From Verrucomicrobiota bacterium (lineage in GTDB: Bacteria > Verrucomicrobiota > Verrucomicrobiia > Limisphaerales > JAEYXS01): 43,875 nt of DNA. Position numbers and translations under genes: made by a program. How positions within the stretch are numbered: the first letter of the stretch is position 1; every line of letters begins with the position of its first letter. This document shows, piece by piece, positions 7,710 to 17,196 of this stretch. The notes below the pieces were generated by a model that saw only the letters and a program-made list of their open reading frames with translations, did not search any database and had not been told where the DNA came from. The DNA lies in contig JAURFH010000006.1 of NCBI GenBank assembly GCA_030834415.1, positions 1 to 43,875 of the forward strand. Direction: 5' to 3'.

Positions 7710-9392
7710 CTATTTGCCGCCTTTGCTTTTTTGGGAAGGACCGGGAATGGCTGGCTCAGCCACGGCGTGGAACCATTCGTCGTAGCGGGCTTTTAGCAGG
7801 TCGAATTGCTTGGTGTTCTCTTTCGCCAGATCGTGCATCTCGGTGCGGTCTTGCGCGATGTTGTAGAGTTCCCATTCACTTCTGGGCTTGGAAAGTGCGA
7901 CGAGTTTCCAGTCGCCCATCCGGATTGCCTTGCCTCCTTCATGCTCCCAGAAAATGCTTTCATGAGCTGGACGCTGCTTGCCTTGCAAGACCGGGGTCAG
8001 GCTTAAACCATCCAATGGGGTCAGTCTGTTTCCGTTCAGTTCAGCCGGATAAGTTCCCTTGGCCAAGTCCAGACAGGTAGGCAGCAGATCGATGACATGG
8101 CCGACCTGTTCGGTGGTGCTGCCTTTCTTGGCTTTCAATCCCTTTGGCCAGTGCACGATCATGGGTGTGTGAGCGCCTCCTTCGTAGGATTCTTTCTTCC
8201 AGAAACGGAATGGCGTGTTGGCTGCATTCGCCCAATAGGAACCGATGCCCGTGTAGCTGGTCTGGCTGCCCATCGTTTCCACGGGGATGCCGTCCGGTTC
8301 ATAGCGCAACTTCTCCCCGGCGCGGGTGAAGGCCGTGCGATCATAGCCAGGTCGGCCCGGAATCTCTGGCGAGGCTCCGTTGTCGGCGAGGAAGAAAATG
8401 ACCGTGTTGTCCAGTTGCTTCGTTTCCTTAAGTGCGTTCAGCAATTCCCCGATACCCCGGTCCAAGTGATCCACCATGGCTGCATGCACCGCCATCTTGG
8501 AAGCCTGATAGTTTTTCTCTTCTGGGGTCAGTTGGTTCCATGTTTTGCCGTTACCATGCAAGGGTGGCAGAGTTGTGTTCTGCGGGTCGAACAATCCCAT
8601 CTGTTTCTGTCGCTCGAAACGTTTCTGCCGCAGTGCATCCCAACCGTCTTTGTAGGTATCGCGATACTTGGCGATGTCTTCTGGCAATGCGTGCAACGGC
8701 CAGTGTGGGGCACAATGAGCCACGTAGAGAAAGAAGGGTTTGTCCGATTTGGCAAAATCCCGGACATAGCCGACGGCATGGTCCGTGATGGCGTCGGTCA
8801 TGTAGAAGTCTTTCGGCACTTCCTTCACCGGTTTGATGCCATCTACCAATGAGAAAGGGTCGAAGTAATTGATCACGCCCCAGACAATCCCGAAGTGCTT
8901 TTCAAAGCCGCGGTTCACCGGATAGGTCTCCAGCGGGGCGAAGGGTTGCTGCGGGTCAAAGCGGTGGTCCAGCCATTGCTGATGCTTTTCATTATCCGGC
9001 AACACCGGGGTGAAGGAGAGATGCCATTTGCCGGACATGGCGGTCTGATAACCATTCGCCTTCAGCAATTCGGCGATGGTCGCCCCACTGCGGCTGAGGC
9101 TATGCCCATTGCGGGCCAGGCCGACCTTGTGCGCGTACTGACCGGTCAACATCGAGGCACGAGTGGGACAGCAACGGGCTGCATTGTAAAACTGGGTGAA
9201 GCGCAAACCGTTCTTGGCCAGTGAATCGATGTTGGGAGTGTGGATCTCGCCACCGAAACAACCTGCATCCGAGAAGCCCAAGTCATCCGCCATGATGATG
9301 ACGATGTTGGGACGGGAATCCGCACCCAAGCTTTTGAACAAGGGAAGGGCCAAGCAGGCAGCAGCCAGCACAGTTCTTAACAACGGGGTCAT
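7710..9392 (-). CDS. Secreted type I sulfatase, CCPTR type
   Basis: I choose ATG 9392 (560 aa). The open frame reaches 9530, but that extension is Arg-rich, overlaps the next gene and would bury the signal peptide M-T-P-L-L-R-T-V-L. The formylglycine site is Cys74 in C-C-P-T-R. G-K-W-H (K122, H124), A-P-H-W-P and L-A-D-N-G-A are present. The protein is longer than usual, with an insertion in the region between the D-N-G-A motif and the K-E-S-Y-E-G-G motif, as in the sulfatase at 25497. It ends S-Q-K-S-K-G-G-K, a basic tail. It is the last gene of a leftward set of four sulfatases and lies 74 bp after the preceding one. A CATAGT box six bases before the ATG may be a separate -10 element. Confidence 0.93.
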   Translation of the reverse strand: MTPLLRTVLAAACLALPLFKSLGADSRPNIVIIMADDLGFSDAGCFGGEIHTPNIDSLAKNGLRFTQFYNAARCCPTRASMLTGQYAHKVGLARNGHSLSRSGATIAELLKANGYQTAMSGKWHLSFTPVLPDNEKHQQWLDHRFDPQQPFAPLETYPVNRGFEKHFGIVWGVINYFDPFSLVDGIKPVKEVPKDFYMTDAITDHAVGYVRDFAKSDKPFFLYVAHCAPHWPLHALPEDIAKYRDTYKDGWDALRQKRFERQKQMGLFDPQNTTLPPLHGNGKTWNQLTPEEKNYQASKMAVHAAMVDHLDRGIGELLNALKETKQLDNTVIFFLADNGASPEIPGRPGYDRTAFTRAGEKLRYEPDGIPVETMGSQTSYTGIGSYWANAANTPFRFWKKESYEGGAHTPMIVHWPKGLKAKKGSTTEQVGHVIDLLPTCLDLAKGTYPAELNGNRLTPLDGLSLTPVLQGKQRPAHESIFWEHEGGKAIRMGDWKLVALSKPRSEWELYNIAQDRTEMHDLAKENTKQFDLLKARYDEWFHAVAEPAIPGPSQKSKGGK

Positions 9393-9466
9393 GCTGCTAC
9401 TATGCCGTAAACCCCGGAAAAATGAAATGACCGCGATGCACCTGCATCTATCGGTCATGCACCGGA

Positions 9467-11062
9467 TCACTTCTTTTTCTTGCCGCCGCCTTCGCCGGGT
9501 GCGGGCTTCACATTGGCACGTAATGCCCATGCTTCCCAGATCGCCGTGAGTTCTTTGGCCTTGGCGGGATTCTCCGTTGCGAGGTCTTTCAGTTCCGTGC
9601 GGTCGATGCGCAAGTCATACAGTTCCCATGGTCCGTTCTTGCCGAAGCGCACGAGTTTCCAATCACCTGCCCGCACAGCTGCATTGCCGAAATGTTCCCA
9701 ATAGAGAGCAGTGCGCTCCAAGGGCTGGTTCTTGAATGCGGGCAACAGGCTTTTGCCTTCCATGGGTTGGATGGGCTTGCCCTTGAATTCCGTCGGATAC
9801 TTGGCCCCAGCCACTTCCAAACAGGTGGGCATGAGATCGATGACATGTCCCACTTGATGTCGCAACGCGCCCTTGTCTTTGATCTGCGCGGGCCAATGAG
9901 CGATTAGGGGAGTGCTGATGCCGCCCTCGTGATTCTGTATCTTGTAGCGCCGGTAAGGCGTGTTGGAGAGCGTGGCCCAGCCCGGGCCGTAATACACATC
10001 CGAATCCGCTGAGCCCATTGCCCCCGGGCCGTTGCTGCGACCATTGGGACCGCCCTCGGCCGTGCCGCCATTATCGCTCAGGAAGAGGATCAATGTGTTA
10101 TCGAGAGCATCGCGTTTCTTCAAAGCATCCACCAACCGGCCGATGTTGCTATCCAGCTTTTCGATGACAGCGGCATAGACTGCCATCATGTTATCGAAGC
10201 GGTCTTGCTCCTCGGCAGTCAGCTTGTCCCATGGCTTGATGTTGTCCGGTCGCGGGGAAAGGGCCCAAGTGGACTCCACAATGCCGAGTCGCACCATGCG
10301 TTCATATCGCTCCGCCCGTAACTTGTCCCAGCCGGCCTTGAACTTGCCCCGATATTTCGCAACCTCGGCTTCCGGTGCCTGCAAAGGGAAGTGCGGCGCA
10401 TTGTGCGCGAGATAGAGGAAGAATGGTTTCTTCTCGTCCAAGGCCTCGTTCACGAACTTGATACCGTTATCCGTCCAGGCATCGGTGGTATACCATCCGG
10501 CAGGTGGTTGCTTGTCCTGTGAATAGAGCAATTCATTCCCTTCGCGGATGGTGCGACCGGCCTTGACCTTGAAATAGAAGCCGCCGCCCTCCGTAGTGCC
10601 ATAGAAGCGATCGAACCCGCGCTGCAATGGCCACATGGATTCGTCACTGTGACCCACGTGCCATTTGCCGGAGACGGCCGTGAAATAACCGGCCGCATGC
10701 AGAGCCTCACCCAAGGTCACACAACGGTCATTGAGGAAGCCGCGATAGCCGGGCAGCTTCTTGTCATCCACCATCTGCCCGATGCCTGCCTGATGGGAAT
10801 ACAATCCCGTCAGCAAGGAAGCGCGGGTGGGGCAGCAGCGGCCAGTGTTGTAAAATTGCGTGAAGCGCAAGCCGTCCTTGGCTAGCCGATCGATGTTTGG
10901 AGTCGACATCTCTCCGCCATAACAACCGATATCCGAGAACCCCATATCATCGACCAGAATGACGACGATGTTCGGTCGCTCCGCTGCGCTGGCGCAAAAA
11001 GCAATGGCCAACAGGCAGACGGAAAGGATACGGCGCAGAGCCGGAAAGCAATGGGGTTTCAT
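9467..11062 (-). CDS. Secreted type I sulfatase, CCPTR type, poly-Lys tail
   Basis: 531 aa with signal peptide 1-27 (cleavage around C-A-S-A-A). D38-D39 bind metal, the formylglycine site is Cys76 in C-C-P-T-R, and G-K-W-H-V-G, A-P-H-F-P and L-S-D-N-G-G are all present. The segment Y-S-H-Q-A-G-I-G after the active site and the overall layout match the sulfatases at 7710 and 25497, so the three are probably paralogues. The C-terminus is G-E-G-G-G-K-K-K-K. It starts only 10 bp after the stop of the sulfatase at 11073, which indicates co-transcription. Confidence 0.95.
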   Translation of the reverse strand: MKPHCFPALRRILSVCLLAIAFCASAAERPNIVVILVDDMGFSDIGCYGGEMSTPNIDRLAKDGLRFTQFYNTGRCCPTRASLLTGLYSHQAGIGQMVDDKKLPGYRGFLNDRCVTLGEALHAAGYFTAVSGKWHVGHSDESMWPLQRGFDRFYGTTEGGGFYFKVKAGRTIREGNELLYSQDKQPPAGWYTTDAWTDNGIKFVNEALDEKKPFFLYLAHNAPHFPLQAPEAEVAKYRGKFKAGWDKLRAERYERMVRLGIVESTWALSPRPDNIKPWDKLTAEEQDRFDNMMAVYAAVIEKLDSNIGRLVDALKKRDALDNTLILFLSDNGGTAEGGPNGRSNGPGAMGSADSDVYYGPGWATLSNTPYRRYKIQNHEGGISTPLIAHWPAQIKDKGALRHQVGHVIDLMPTCLEVAGAKYPTEFKGKPIQPMEGKSLLPAFKNQPLERTALYWEHFGNAAVRAGDWKLVRFGKNGPWELYDLRIDRTELKDLATENPAKAKELTAIWEAWALRANVKPAPGEGGGKKKK

Positions 11063-11072
11063 GCGCTTATTA

Positions 11073-12467
11073 TCACAAGGTCTTCACCTTGCCCTTGCGG
11101 TGCTTGGGGTCACGTTTCTCGGCCAGCGGCCAGTTCGGGTCTTCCACATGTGCCTCTTTCATCAGCGCGGCGGCTTTAGCCACGAGGTCCGGTTTTTCAG
11201 CGGCGAGATTTTTGGATTCGGCGATGTCATTCTTCAGGTCATACAGCTCGATCGCGGCTGAGGGACCGTTCTTCACGGCTTTCCAATCACCAAAGCGCAC
11301 GGCTTGGATGGATTTCGCTTCATGCAGTTCCCAATAGAAGTATTCGCGCTTGGGTGCCGGGCCACCTTTCAGGAAAGATACGAGGGAAAGCCCATCCGTC
11401 TTGGCACCTTTAGGCAGTTTGGTTCCGGCGAGTTCGGTAGCGGTCGGCAGGAAATCCCAGAAGGCCCACGGCTCCTCGGTCACGCGACCAGCAGGCACTT
11501 TGCCGGGCCAACGCACCAGCGCCGCCTGCCGCAAGCCGCCTTCATACATGCTGCGCTTGAAGCCGCGAAGCTGGCCGCCCATCGTCTGGTCGAACACCTT
11601 GCCGATCTCCGAGTTCGGATTGAAAGAAGAGCCGTTGTCTCCGGCGAAAAACACGATGGTGTTGTCATCGATGTTCAATTCTTTCAGCAGTTTCAGCAGG
11701 CGACCCACATCACTATCGAGACGGGTGACCATGGCAGCATAATTCTTCTGCTGCGCGGTCCAGTTCTCTTTTTCGTATTCGCCCAGCTTGTCGATCTCAA
11801 AGGTGCCATGCGGCAACGTGACGGCATAGAACATGAAGAACGGGCCATCCTTGTGCGCCTGCACCCAATCGAGCGTGTCTTGCGCGATGAGATCCTGTGC
11901 ATAGGTCTTGCCCACGCCCTTGCCGGTGTTGCCATCCAAAGTGAAGCGCTTGTCATCGCGATACAGATAGGTGGGGAAATAACTGTGCGCATGGCGCTGG
12001 CAATTGTAACCGAAGAAGTGGTCGAAGCCGTTCCGGAACGGACTGCCCGTGGTATCAAACATACCCATGCCCCACTTGCCCATGCAGGCCGTGGCATAAC
12101 CTGCCTCCTTCAATACTTTGGCGACCGTCATGGTGTTGGCGGGTAGAGGAAACTGGCCTTCCGGTTCGGCTTCAAAGTTTGCCCTCACGGGGCTGTGCCC
12201 CGTGTGCAATCCCGTCATCAAAGAGGTGCGTGAAGGTGCGCAGACTGTCGTTCCGCAATAGGCCTGCATATAGCGCGTGCCCTCCTTCGCCATCTGGTCG
12301 AGATACGGCGTCTTGATCTTCTTCTGGCCGTAAGCGCCCACATCGCCCATCGCGATATCATCGGACAGGATAAAGATGATGTTCGGTTTCTTGTCGGCAG
12401 CCTGAAGGGAAAGGCCAAGCGCCAGCATTAGGAGACAGAGGATGCGGATAGCAGGTGTGCGGTTCAT
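11073..12467 (-). CDS. Secreted type I sulfatase, GKWG subgroup
   Basis: 464 aa, signal peptide 1-23. The formylglycine site is Cys76 in C-A-P-S-R. The usual G-K-W-H-L-G is G-K-W-G-M-G here, so the active-site His is replaced by Gly. From memory this is a recurrent subgroup of bacterial sulfatases (also showing Y-N-C-Q-R-H-A-H and a Y-x-P-T-Y-L segment, both present), so the change is probably normal for that subgroup. L-P-H-G-T and A-G-D-N-G-S are intact. The tail is basic (K-H-R-K-G-K-V-K). It is spaced 17 bp after the sulfatase at 12485 and 10 bp before the next, inside a leftward operon. Substrate unknown. Confidence 0.93.
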   Translation of the reverse strand: MNRTPAIRILCLLMLALGLSLQAADKKPNIIFILSDDIAMGDVGAYGQKKIKTPYLDQMAKEGTRYMQAYCGTTVCAPSRTSLMTGLHTGHSPVRANFEAEPEGQFPLPANTMTVAKVLKEAGYATACMGKWGMGMFDTTGSPFRNGFDHFFGYNCQRHAHSYFPTYLYRDDKRFTLDGNTGKGVGKTYAQDLIAQDTLDWVQAHKDGPFFMFYAVTLPHGTFEIDKLGEYEKENWTAQQKNYAAMVTRLDSDVGRLLKLLKELNIDDNTIVFFAGDNGSSFNPNSEIGKVFDQTMGGQLRGFKRSMYEGGLRQAALVRWPGKVPAGRVTEEPWAFWDFLPTATELAGTKLPKGAKTDGLSLVSFLKGGPAPKREYFYWELHEAKSIQAVRFGDWKAVKNGPSAAIELYDLKNDIAESKNLAAEKPDLVAKAAALMKEAHVEDPNWPLAEKRDPKHRKGKVKTL

Positions 12468-12484
12468 GATGCAGGTGGTCGGGT

Positions 12485-13999
12485 TTACTGACGGGAGCGT
12501 CCTGCTTGCCGTACCTTCTCAAGAGCGGCTTGCAGTTCTTTCACTTTGTCCGGATGACTGGTGGCGAGGTTCTGTTTTTCACCGAGATCTTTGCTCAGGT
12601 CATACAATTGCGGGCCTTCATCATTGCCCATCTCGGTATTCGTGTTCTTATTGATCTTTGGTCCTTTGCTGGGCTCGATGTATTTCCAGTTGCCCTGCCG
12701 GTAAGCCAGACCGTTCCCGTGCTCGATGATGTATTCGCGGCCTTGCTGCGACTCTCCCAGCAAAGCAGGCAGCATATTGAGGCTGTCCGGGGCATCCGCT
12801 TCGGCCAAGCTCTGGCCGGTCAAAGCGGCTAATGACGCCAGCAGATCTATCTGCGATACCATCGCATCACTCACCCCGGTCTGGATCTTGCCTGGCCAGC
12901 TCACGATGAAGGGCACACGCGTGCCCGCCTCGAATTTGCTGTATTTGCCGCCGCGCAAAGGACCGGCGGGTTTGTGATTACCCAACAATTCCACAGCCTG
13001 GTCATGATAGCCGTCATCCAGCACCGGTCCGTTGTCGCTGCTTAGGATCACAATGGTGTTCTTCGTCAACTTCAGCCGTTCTAAGGTGTCTAGGATTTGG
13101 CCGGTGCACCAATCCGCCTGGATGATGGAATCACCCCGCAATCCCATGCCGCTCTTACCGGTGAAACGGGGATGCGGCACGCGCGGCACATGCGGATCGT
13201 GCAATGCGTAATAGAGGAAGAATGGTTGGTCTTTGTTCCCCTCGATGAATTTGACCGCCTTGCCGGTGAAGATATCAGCCATGTCTTCATCCACCCACAG
13301 CGCGGATTTGCCGCCTTTCATATAGCCGATTCGGCTGATGCCGTTCACCACACTCATGTCATGGCCGTGACTGGGACGTTGTTTGGTGAGTAGTTCGGGA
13401 TTCGCCTTGCCCGTGGGCACGCCCGGGATGGGTTTGCCGTAGCTCACCGTGATGGGGTCTTTCGGGTCCAGACCGACCACGCGATGATTCTCCACGAACA
13501 CGCAAGGCACGCGATCCGTAGTGGCGGCCATGATAAAGGAGTAATCGAAACCGATCTCATTCGGGCCGGGCTTGATGTCGCCGTTCCAGTCGATCTCCTT
13601 GTCGCCCAGACCCAAGTGCCACTTGTCTACCACGGCCGTCTTGTAGCCCGCCTTTTGCAGCATCGCGGGCAGGGTGTTGCGGCCGGGCTGGATGATGAGG
13701 GAGGCATTGCCGGGCAAGATGCCAGTGCCTTTCTGCCGCCACGCATATTCGCCAGTTAGCAGGGAATAACGTGAAGGCGTGCAAGTGGCCGAGGTCGCAT
13801 AGGCACTGGTGAAACGCAGACCATTCTTGGCGATACGGTCCATGTTCGGGGTGTTGATGGTCTTGGAGCCATAGGCACTCACATCGCCATAGCCCAAATC
13901 ATCCGCGTAGATGAGCACGATGTTCGGCTTTTGCGCGGCAAAGCATGTGATCACTGACACCAACGTCAGCACGCACGTGATGATGAAATGTTTAATCAT
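12485..13999 (-). CDS. Secreted type I sulfatase, first gene of leftward arm
   Basis: I choose ATG 13999 (504 aa), which gives the signal peptide [10 protein letters not shown]. The frame to 14029 adds 10 uncharged or acidic residues before it. The formylglycine site is Cys73 in C-T-P-S-R. D-K-W-H-L-G replaces G-K-W-H-L-G, with K and H kept. D-P-H-V-P and S-S-D-N-G-P are present. The stretch [14 protein letters not shown] resembles a bacterial subgroup that databases often label N-acetylgalactosamine-6-sulfatase. I give that as a weak hint only. It heads the leftward sulfatase set and is divergent from the gene at 14138. Confidence 0.93.
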   Translation of the reverse strand: MIKHFIITCVLTLVSVITCFAAQKPNIVLIYADDLGYGDVSAYGSKTINTPNMDRIAKNGLRFTSAYATSATCTPSRYSLLTGEYAWRQKGTGILPGNASLIIQPGRNTLPAMLQKAGYKTAVVDKWHLGLGDKEIDWNGDIKPGPNEIGFDYSFIMAATTDRVPCVFVENHRVVGLDPKDPITVSYGKPIPGVPTGKANPELLTKQRPSHGHDMSVVNGISRIGYMKGGKSALWVDEDMADIFTGKAVKFIEGNKDQPFFLYYALHDPHVPRVPHPRFTGKSGMGLRGDSIIQADWCTGQILDTLERLKLTKNTIVILSSDNGPVLDDGYHDQAVELLGNHKPAGPLRGGKYSKFEAGTRVPFIVSWPGKIQTGVSDAMVSQIDLLASLAALTGQSLAEADAPDSLNMLPALLGESQQGREYIIEHGNGLAYRQGNWKYIEPSKGPKINKNTNTEMGNDEGPQLYDLSKDLGEKQNLATSHPDKVKELQAALEKVRQAGRSRQ

Positions 14000-14103
14000 A
14001 AATCTCGGGTTCACGCTTGGTTCTAACACAGACGCTGCTTCAAGTGTAGAAGTTTCGCCCCAATCTGATTGGCCCTAGTATTTCACGGATTACGCATTTC
14101 CTT

Positions 14104-14131
14104 TTGCCCTTGGGACTCGATTTGTTATCTT
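14104..14131 (+). promoter_or_regulatory. Candidate promoter of rightward sulfatase arm, leaderless geometry
   Basis: TTGCCC (14104-14109) and TATCTT (14126-14131) are separated by 16 bases, with six bases between the -10 box and ATG 14138. Transcription would begin at or next to the start codon. The rest of the divergent gap 14000-14103 must hold the leftward promoter, which I could not place. Confidence 0.4.
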
Positions 14132-14137
14132 TTTCGC

Positions 14138-15607
14138 ATGTTCCACGTAGACAGTTTAACTGGCAAATCTTGTCGTGATCTTTGGTCAGGAACCTTTTGG
14201 GTTTTTATGCTGACGTTCCTGCTCCTCGCGCCGGCCAGCTTTGCCGCGGACAAGAAACCCAACATCCTTTTCCTATTCGCTGACGATTATACCTACGAGG
14301 CCATCCGCGCGTTTGGTTATACGGACATCGATACGCCGAATCTGGACAAGCTGGTGAAGCGTGGCACGACTTTCACCCATGCGTATAACATGGGTTCCTG
14401 GAGCGGGGCGGTCTGTGTGGCCAGTCGCACCATGCTGATCACCGGGCGTTCCGTCTGGAGCGCCAACAAGATCTACAACGAGACGGACAAGGAGCGTGAA
14501 GCGGGAGTTCTCTGGCCGCAGCTCATGGCCAAAGCCGGTTACGTGACTTACTTCACCGGCAAATGGCATATCAAGACGGATGCGAACAAAGTCTTCCACA
14601 TCGCCCGTAACATCCGGGCTGGTATGCCGAAGGATACGCCGGAGGGTTACAATCGTCCCTTGATCGGTCAGCCTGACCCTTGGAATCCGGCCGATCCGAA
14701 GTTCGGCGGGTTCTGGCAGGGTGGCAAGCACTGGAGTGAAGTGGTGGCGGATGATGCGGTGGATTATCTGCAACGCGCCAAGCAGGAGCCGCAACCGTTC
14801 TTCATGTATATCGCCTTCAACGCACCGCATGATCCCCGGCAGGCCCCTCAGGAGTTTTTGGACAAGTATCCCTTGGAACGCATGCAGACGCCGACCAACT
14901 ACCTGGCCGAGTATCCGTATAAGGATGCCATAGGTTGTGGTCCTTCCTTGCGCGATGAGAAGCTCGCGCCTTTCCCGCGCACGGAGTTCGCCATCAAGAC
15001 GCATCGTCGCGAATATTACGCGCTCATCACGCATCTGGATCAGCAGATCGGTCGTATCCTGGATGAACTCAAGAAGAACGGTCAGGAGGACAATACCTGG
15101 ATATTCTTCACGGCGGATCACGGCTTGGCCGTCGGTCATCATGGCTTGGTGGGCAAGCAGAACATGTATGACGATAGTGTGCGCGTGCCCTTTATCGCCG
15201 TGGGACCGGGCGTGCCGAAGAACAAACGGGTGGAAGCGCCCATCTACCTGCAGGATGCCATGGCTACTTCATTGGCTCTGGCCGATGCACCAGTGCCCGA
15301 TCATGTTTTCTTCAACAGCCTCTTGCCGTTGATCCGGGGAGACGCCAAGCGCTCGGCTTATCCGCAGATCTATGGTGCCTATCTGGAATTGCAACGCGCC
15401 ATCACGGTGGATGGCTACAAGCTCATGGCCTATCCCAAAGCCAACAAGCTTCGCCTCTACAACCTGAAGCAAGATCCCTTTGAGATGACTGACCTCTCAG
15501 GCAGTCCCAAGTATGCCGAGAAACTTAAAGAGACTTTCGCTCAACTCCAGACCCTGCAAAAAGACCTCGGTGATACGCTCGACCTCTCCGCGTTGGCTCC
15601 GAAATGA
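14138..15607 (+). CDS. Secreted type I sulfatase with C-V-A-S-R active site
   Basis: ATG 14138 gives 489 aa with signal peptide M-F-H-V-D...A-S-F-A (cleavage near 36). A TTG at 14069 would extend it, but without gain. The formylglycine site is Cys93 in C-V-A-S-R, with Ala in place of Pro. C-x-A-x-R is accepted by some sulfatase-maturing enzymes, so activity remains likely. G-K-W-H-I-K, A-P-H-D-P and T-A-D-H-G-L are present. The end of the active site reads G-L-V-G-K-Q-N-M-Y-D-D-S-V-R-V-P, a pattern shared with choline-sulfatase and iduronate-sulfatase-like enzymes. It is the first gene of the rightward arm. The next gene is 113 bp away and has its own candidate promoter. Confidence 0.93.
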   Translation: MFHVDSLTGKSCRDLWSGTFWVFMLTFLLLAPASFAADKKPNILFLFADDYTYEAIRAFGYTDIDTPNLDKLVKRGTTFTHAYNMGSWSGAVCVASRTMLITGRSVWSANKIYNETDKEREAGVLWPQLMAKAGYVTYFTGKWHIKTDANKVFHIARNIRAGMPKDTPEGYNRPLIGQPDPWNPADPKFGGFWQGGKHWSEVVADDAVDYLQRAKQEPQPFFMYIAFNAPHDPRQAPQEFLDKYPLERMQTPTNYLAEYPYKDAIGCGPSLRDEKLAPFPRTEFAIKTHRREYYALITHLDQQIGRILDELKKNGQEDNTWIFFTADHGLAVGHHGLVGKQNMYDDSVRVPFIAVGPGVPKNKRVEAPIYLQDAMATSLALADAPVPDHVFFNSLLPLIRGDAKRSAYPQIYGAYLELQRAITVDGYKLMAYPKANKLRLYNLKQDPFEMTDLSGSPKYAEKLKETFAQLQTLQKDLGDTLDLSALAPK

Positions 15608-15686
15608 TGCGGCTGGCTTGATCGCGACATGGCGTGAGCGATGCCCTTCAGGTGCATTTCTCCAAGGTGCTGGCGTATCCGGGGCA

Positions 15687-15714
15687 TTGCAATTATCGCT
15701 GCTTCCGTTAGAGT
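15687..15714 (+). promoter_or_regulatory. Candidate promoter, leaderless geometry
   Basis: TTGCAA (15687-15692), 16 bases, TAGAGT (15709-15714), then six bases to ATG 15721. The spacing is identical to the candidate at 14104-14131. No ribosome-binding site is visible before ATG 15721. Confidence 0.4.
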
Positions 15715-15720
15715 CGTAGC

Positions 15721-17142
15721 ATGTTCCCTGTTACCGCAGTGCAGCCAAGGTTGCGTTGGTTCCGTTTGCTGTTCGGGATTTTTCTGAGCCTGTGGCTGGT
15801 GTCCGTTGGGTGGGCGGCGTCCCAGCGTCCCAATATCGTTTTCTATCTCTCGGATGATCTGGGTGTGGACTTTGTCGGGTGCTATGGCAACAAAGTCATC
15901 CGCACGCCGAACATCGATCAACTGGCGGCACAAGGTGTGAAGTTTCAGCGGGTCTTCGCCGCTTCCCCGACCTGTTCGCCTTCTCGCGCCGCAATCTATT
16001 CAGGCATGTATCCCTCGAGGAACGGACTGATGGGCAATCACACGGATTCGCGGGCAGACCTGAAAACGTTGCCGCATCATCTGGGGGCGTTGGGTTATCG
16101 TGTGGTGCTGGCGAACAAGTCTGACGTCCGCCCGCCGTCCTCTTATCCGTTTGAGATATTGAAAGCCACCTTGCCGCCCGACCCCAATTTTCGTCGTCGA
16201 TACCGTGCCGAGGGTTTGGATGCTCAAGCAGTGGACGCTTTTCTGGCAAAGCATGCGAAAGAGCATCCCGATCAGCCGCTCTGTCTGGTGCTGGGAGACA
16301 ACAATCCGCATGTGCTCTGGGAGAAGAATAAGACCTACAATCCGAACAAGCTGCCCATCCCGCCCATCATGGTGGACACCGCGAAGACCCGCACGGCTCT
16401 CGCCAATTATTATCAAGACATCACCACGCTGGATGACCGGGTGGGCAAGGTCTTGGGCTCATTGAAAAAGCATGGTTTTGAAGAGAATACACTTTTCATC
16501 TTCACCAGCGATCAAGGGGCGGAGTGGCCGCATTGCAAATGGACCGTTTACGATACGGGCTTGCGGGTTCCATTTATCGCCCGTTGGCCGGGTAAGATCA
16601 AACCGAACACCACGAATCCGGCGCTGATCTCCTTCGTGGATCTGTTGCCGACGTTTTACGATCTCGCTGGCGGCGGTAAGTTGGATGGGGTTGACGGCCT
16701 GAGCTTCAAGGATGTGTTGCTGGGCGAGCAAAAGAAATTCCGCGAAACCATCTTCGCCAGCCATACGGGTGACGGGGAGATGAACATGTGCCCGCAGCGC
16801 TGTGTGCGTGATGAGCGTTACAAGCTGGTGCTCAACCTGAATCCCGAGCGTAAGTGGACCACGCATTTCACCAAAGTCGAGGGCATCAAGGACAGTCACG
16901 CCGAGGTCTATTCCACTTGGACTGATAAAGCCAAGGAAGATGTCATCGCTGCCCATCTCGTGAACCTTATTGAGAATCACCCTAAGTGGGAGCTGTACGA
17001 TACTCGTTCCGATCCTTATGAACTGCGGAACCTGATCGGACAAGGCGGGCACTCCAAACGAGTGGCAAAGCTCAAAGCGGAGTTGCAGGCCTGGTTGAAA
17101 CAACAGGGCGATGACGAGGGGGCAAGTGCGGCGAATGATTGA
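15721..17142 (+). CDS. SGSH-like (heparan N-sulfatase type) sulfatase with altered active site
   Basis: 473 aa, signal peptide about 1-33. The formylglycine site is Cys85 in C-S-P-S-R, followed by Y-P-S-R-N-G-L-M-G-N-H. This and the later N-P-H-V-L-W, L-P-I-P-P-I-M-V-D-T and Y-Y-Q-D-I-T layout match N-sulfoglucosamine sulfohydrolase-like enzymes. The usual G-K-x-H segment reads N-K-S-D-V-R-P (K133, D135), so the active-site His is replaced by Asp. The metal-binding pair is D264-Q265. The related proteins at 18591 and 20039 do have a His in that region (N-K-E-H and G-K-V-A-H). Activity or specificity may differ. The gene lies 54 bp before the next sulfatase start, so they are probably co-transcribed. 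Confidence 0.92.
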   Translation: MFPVTAVQPRLRWFRLLFGIFLSLWLVSVGWAASQRPNIVFYLSDDLGVDFVGCYGNKVIRTPNIDQLAAQGVKFQRVFAASPTCSPSRAAIYSGMYPSRNGLMGNHTDSRADLKTLPHHLGALGYRVVLANKSDVRPPSSYPFEILKATLPPDPNFRRRYRAEGLDAQAVDAFLAKHAKEHPDQPLCLVLGDNNPHVLWEKNKTYNPNKLPIPPIMVDTAKTRTALANYYQDITTLDDRVGKVLGSLKKHGFEENTLFIFTSDQGAEWPHCKWTVYDTGLRVPFIARWPGKIKPNTTNPALISFVDLLPTFYDLAGGGKLDGVDGLSFKDVLLGEQKKFRETIFASHTGDGEMNMCPQRCVRDERYKLVLNLNPERKWTTHFTKVEGIKDSHAEVYSTWTDKAKEDVIAAHLVNLIENHPKWELYDTRSDPYELRNLIGQGGHSKRVAKLKAELQAWLKQQGDDEGASAAND

Positions 17143-17196
17143 GGTGGAAGTCGAACTGCCAGGATGACGTCGCTGCGCTGTGTTCTGCCTAGAGAG

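Noticed and set aside
9393-9530. N-terminal extension of the 7710 sulfatase to 9530
   Set aside because: The extra residues are Arg-rich, overlap the upstream sulfatase and would place a signal peptide in the protein interior.
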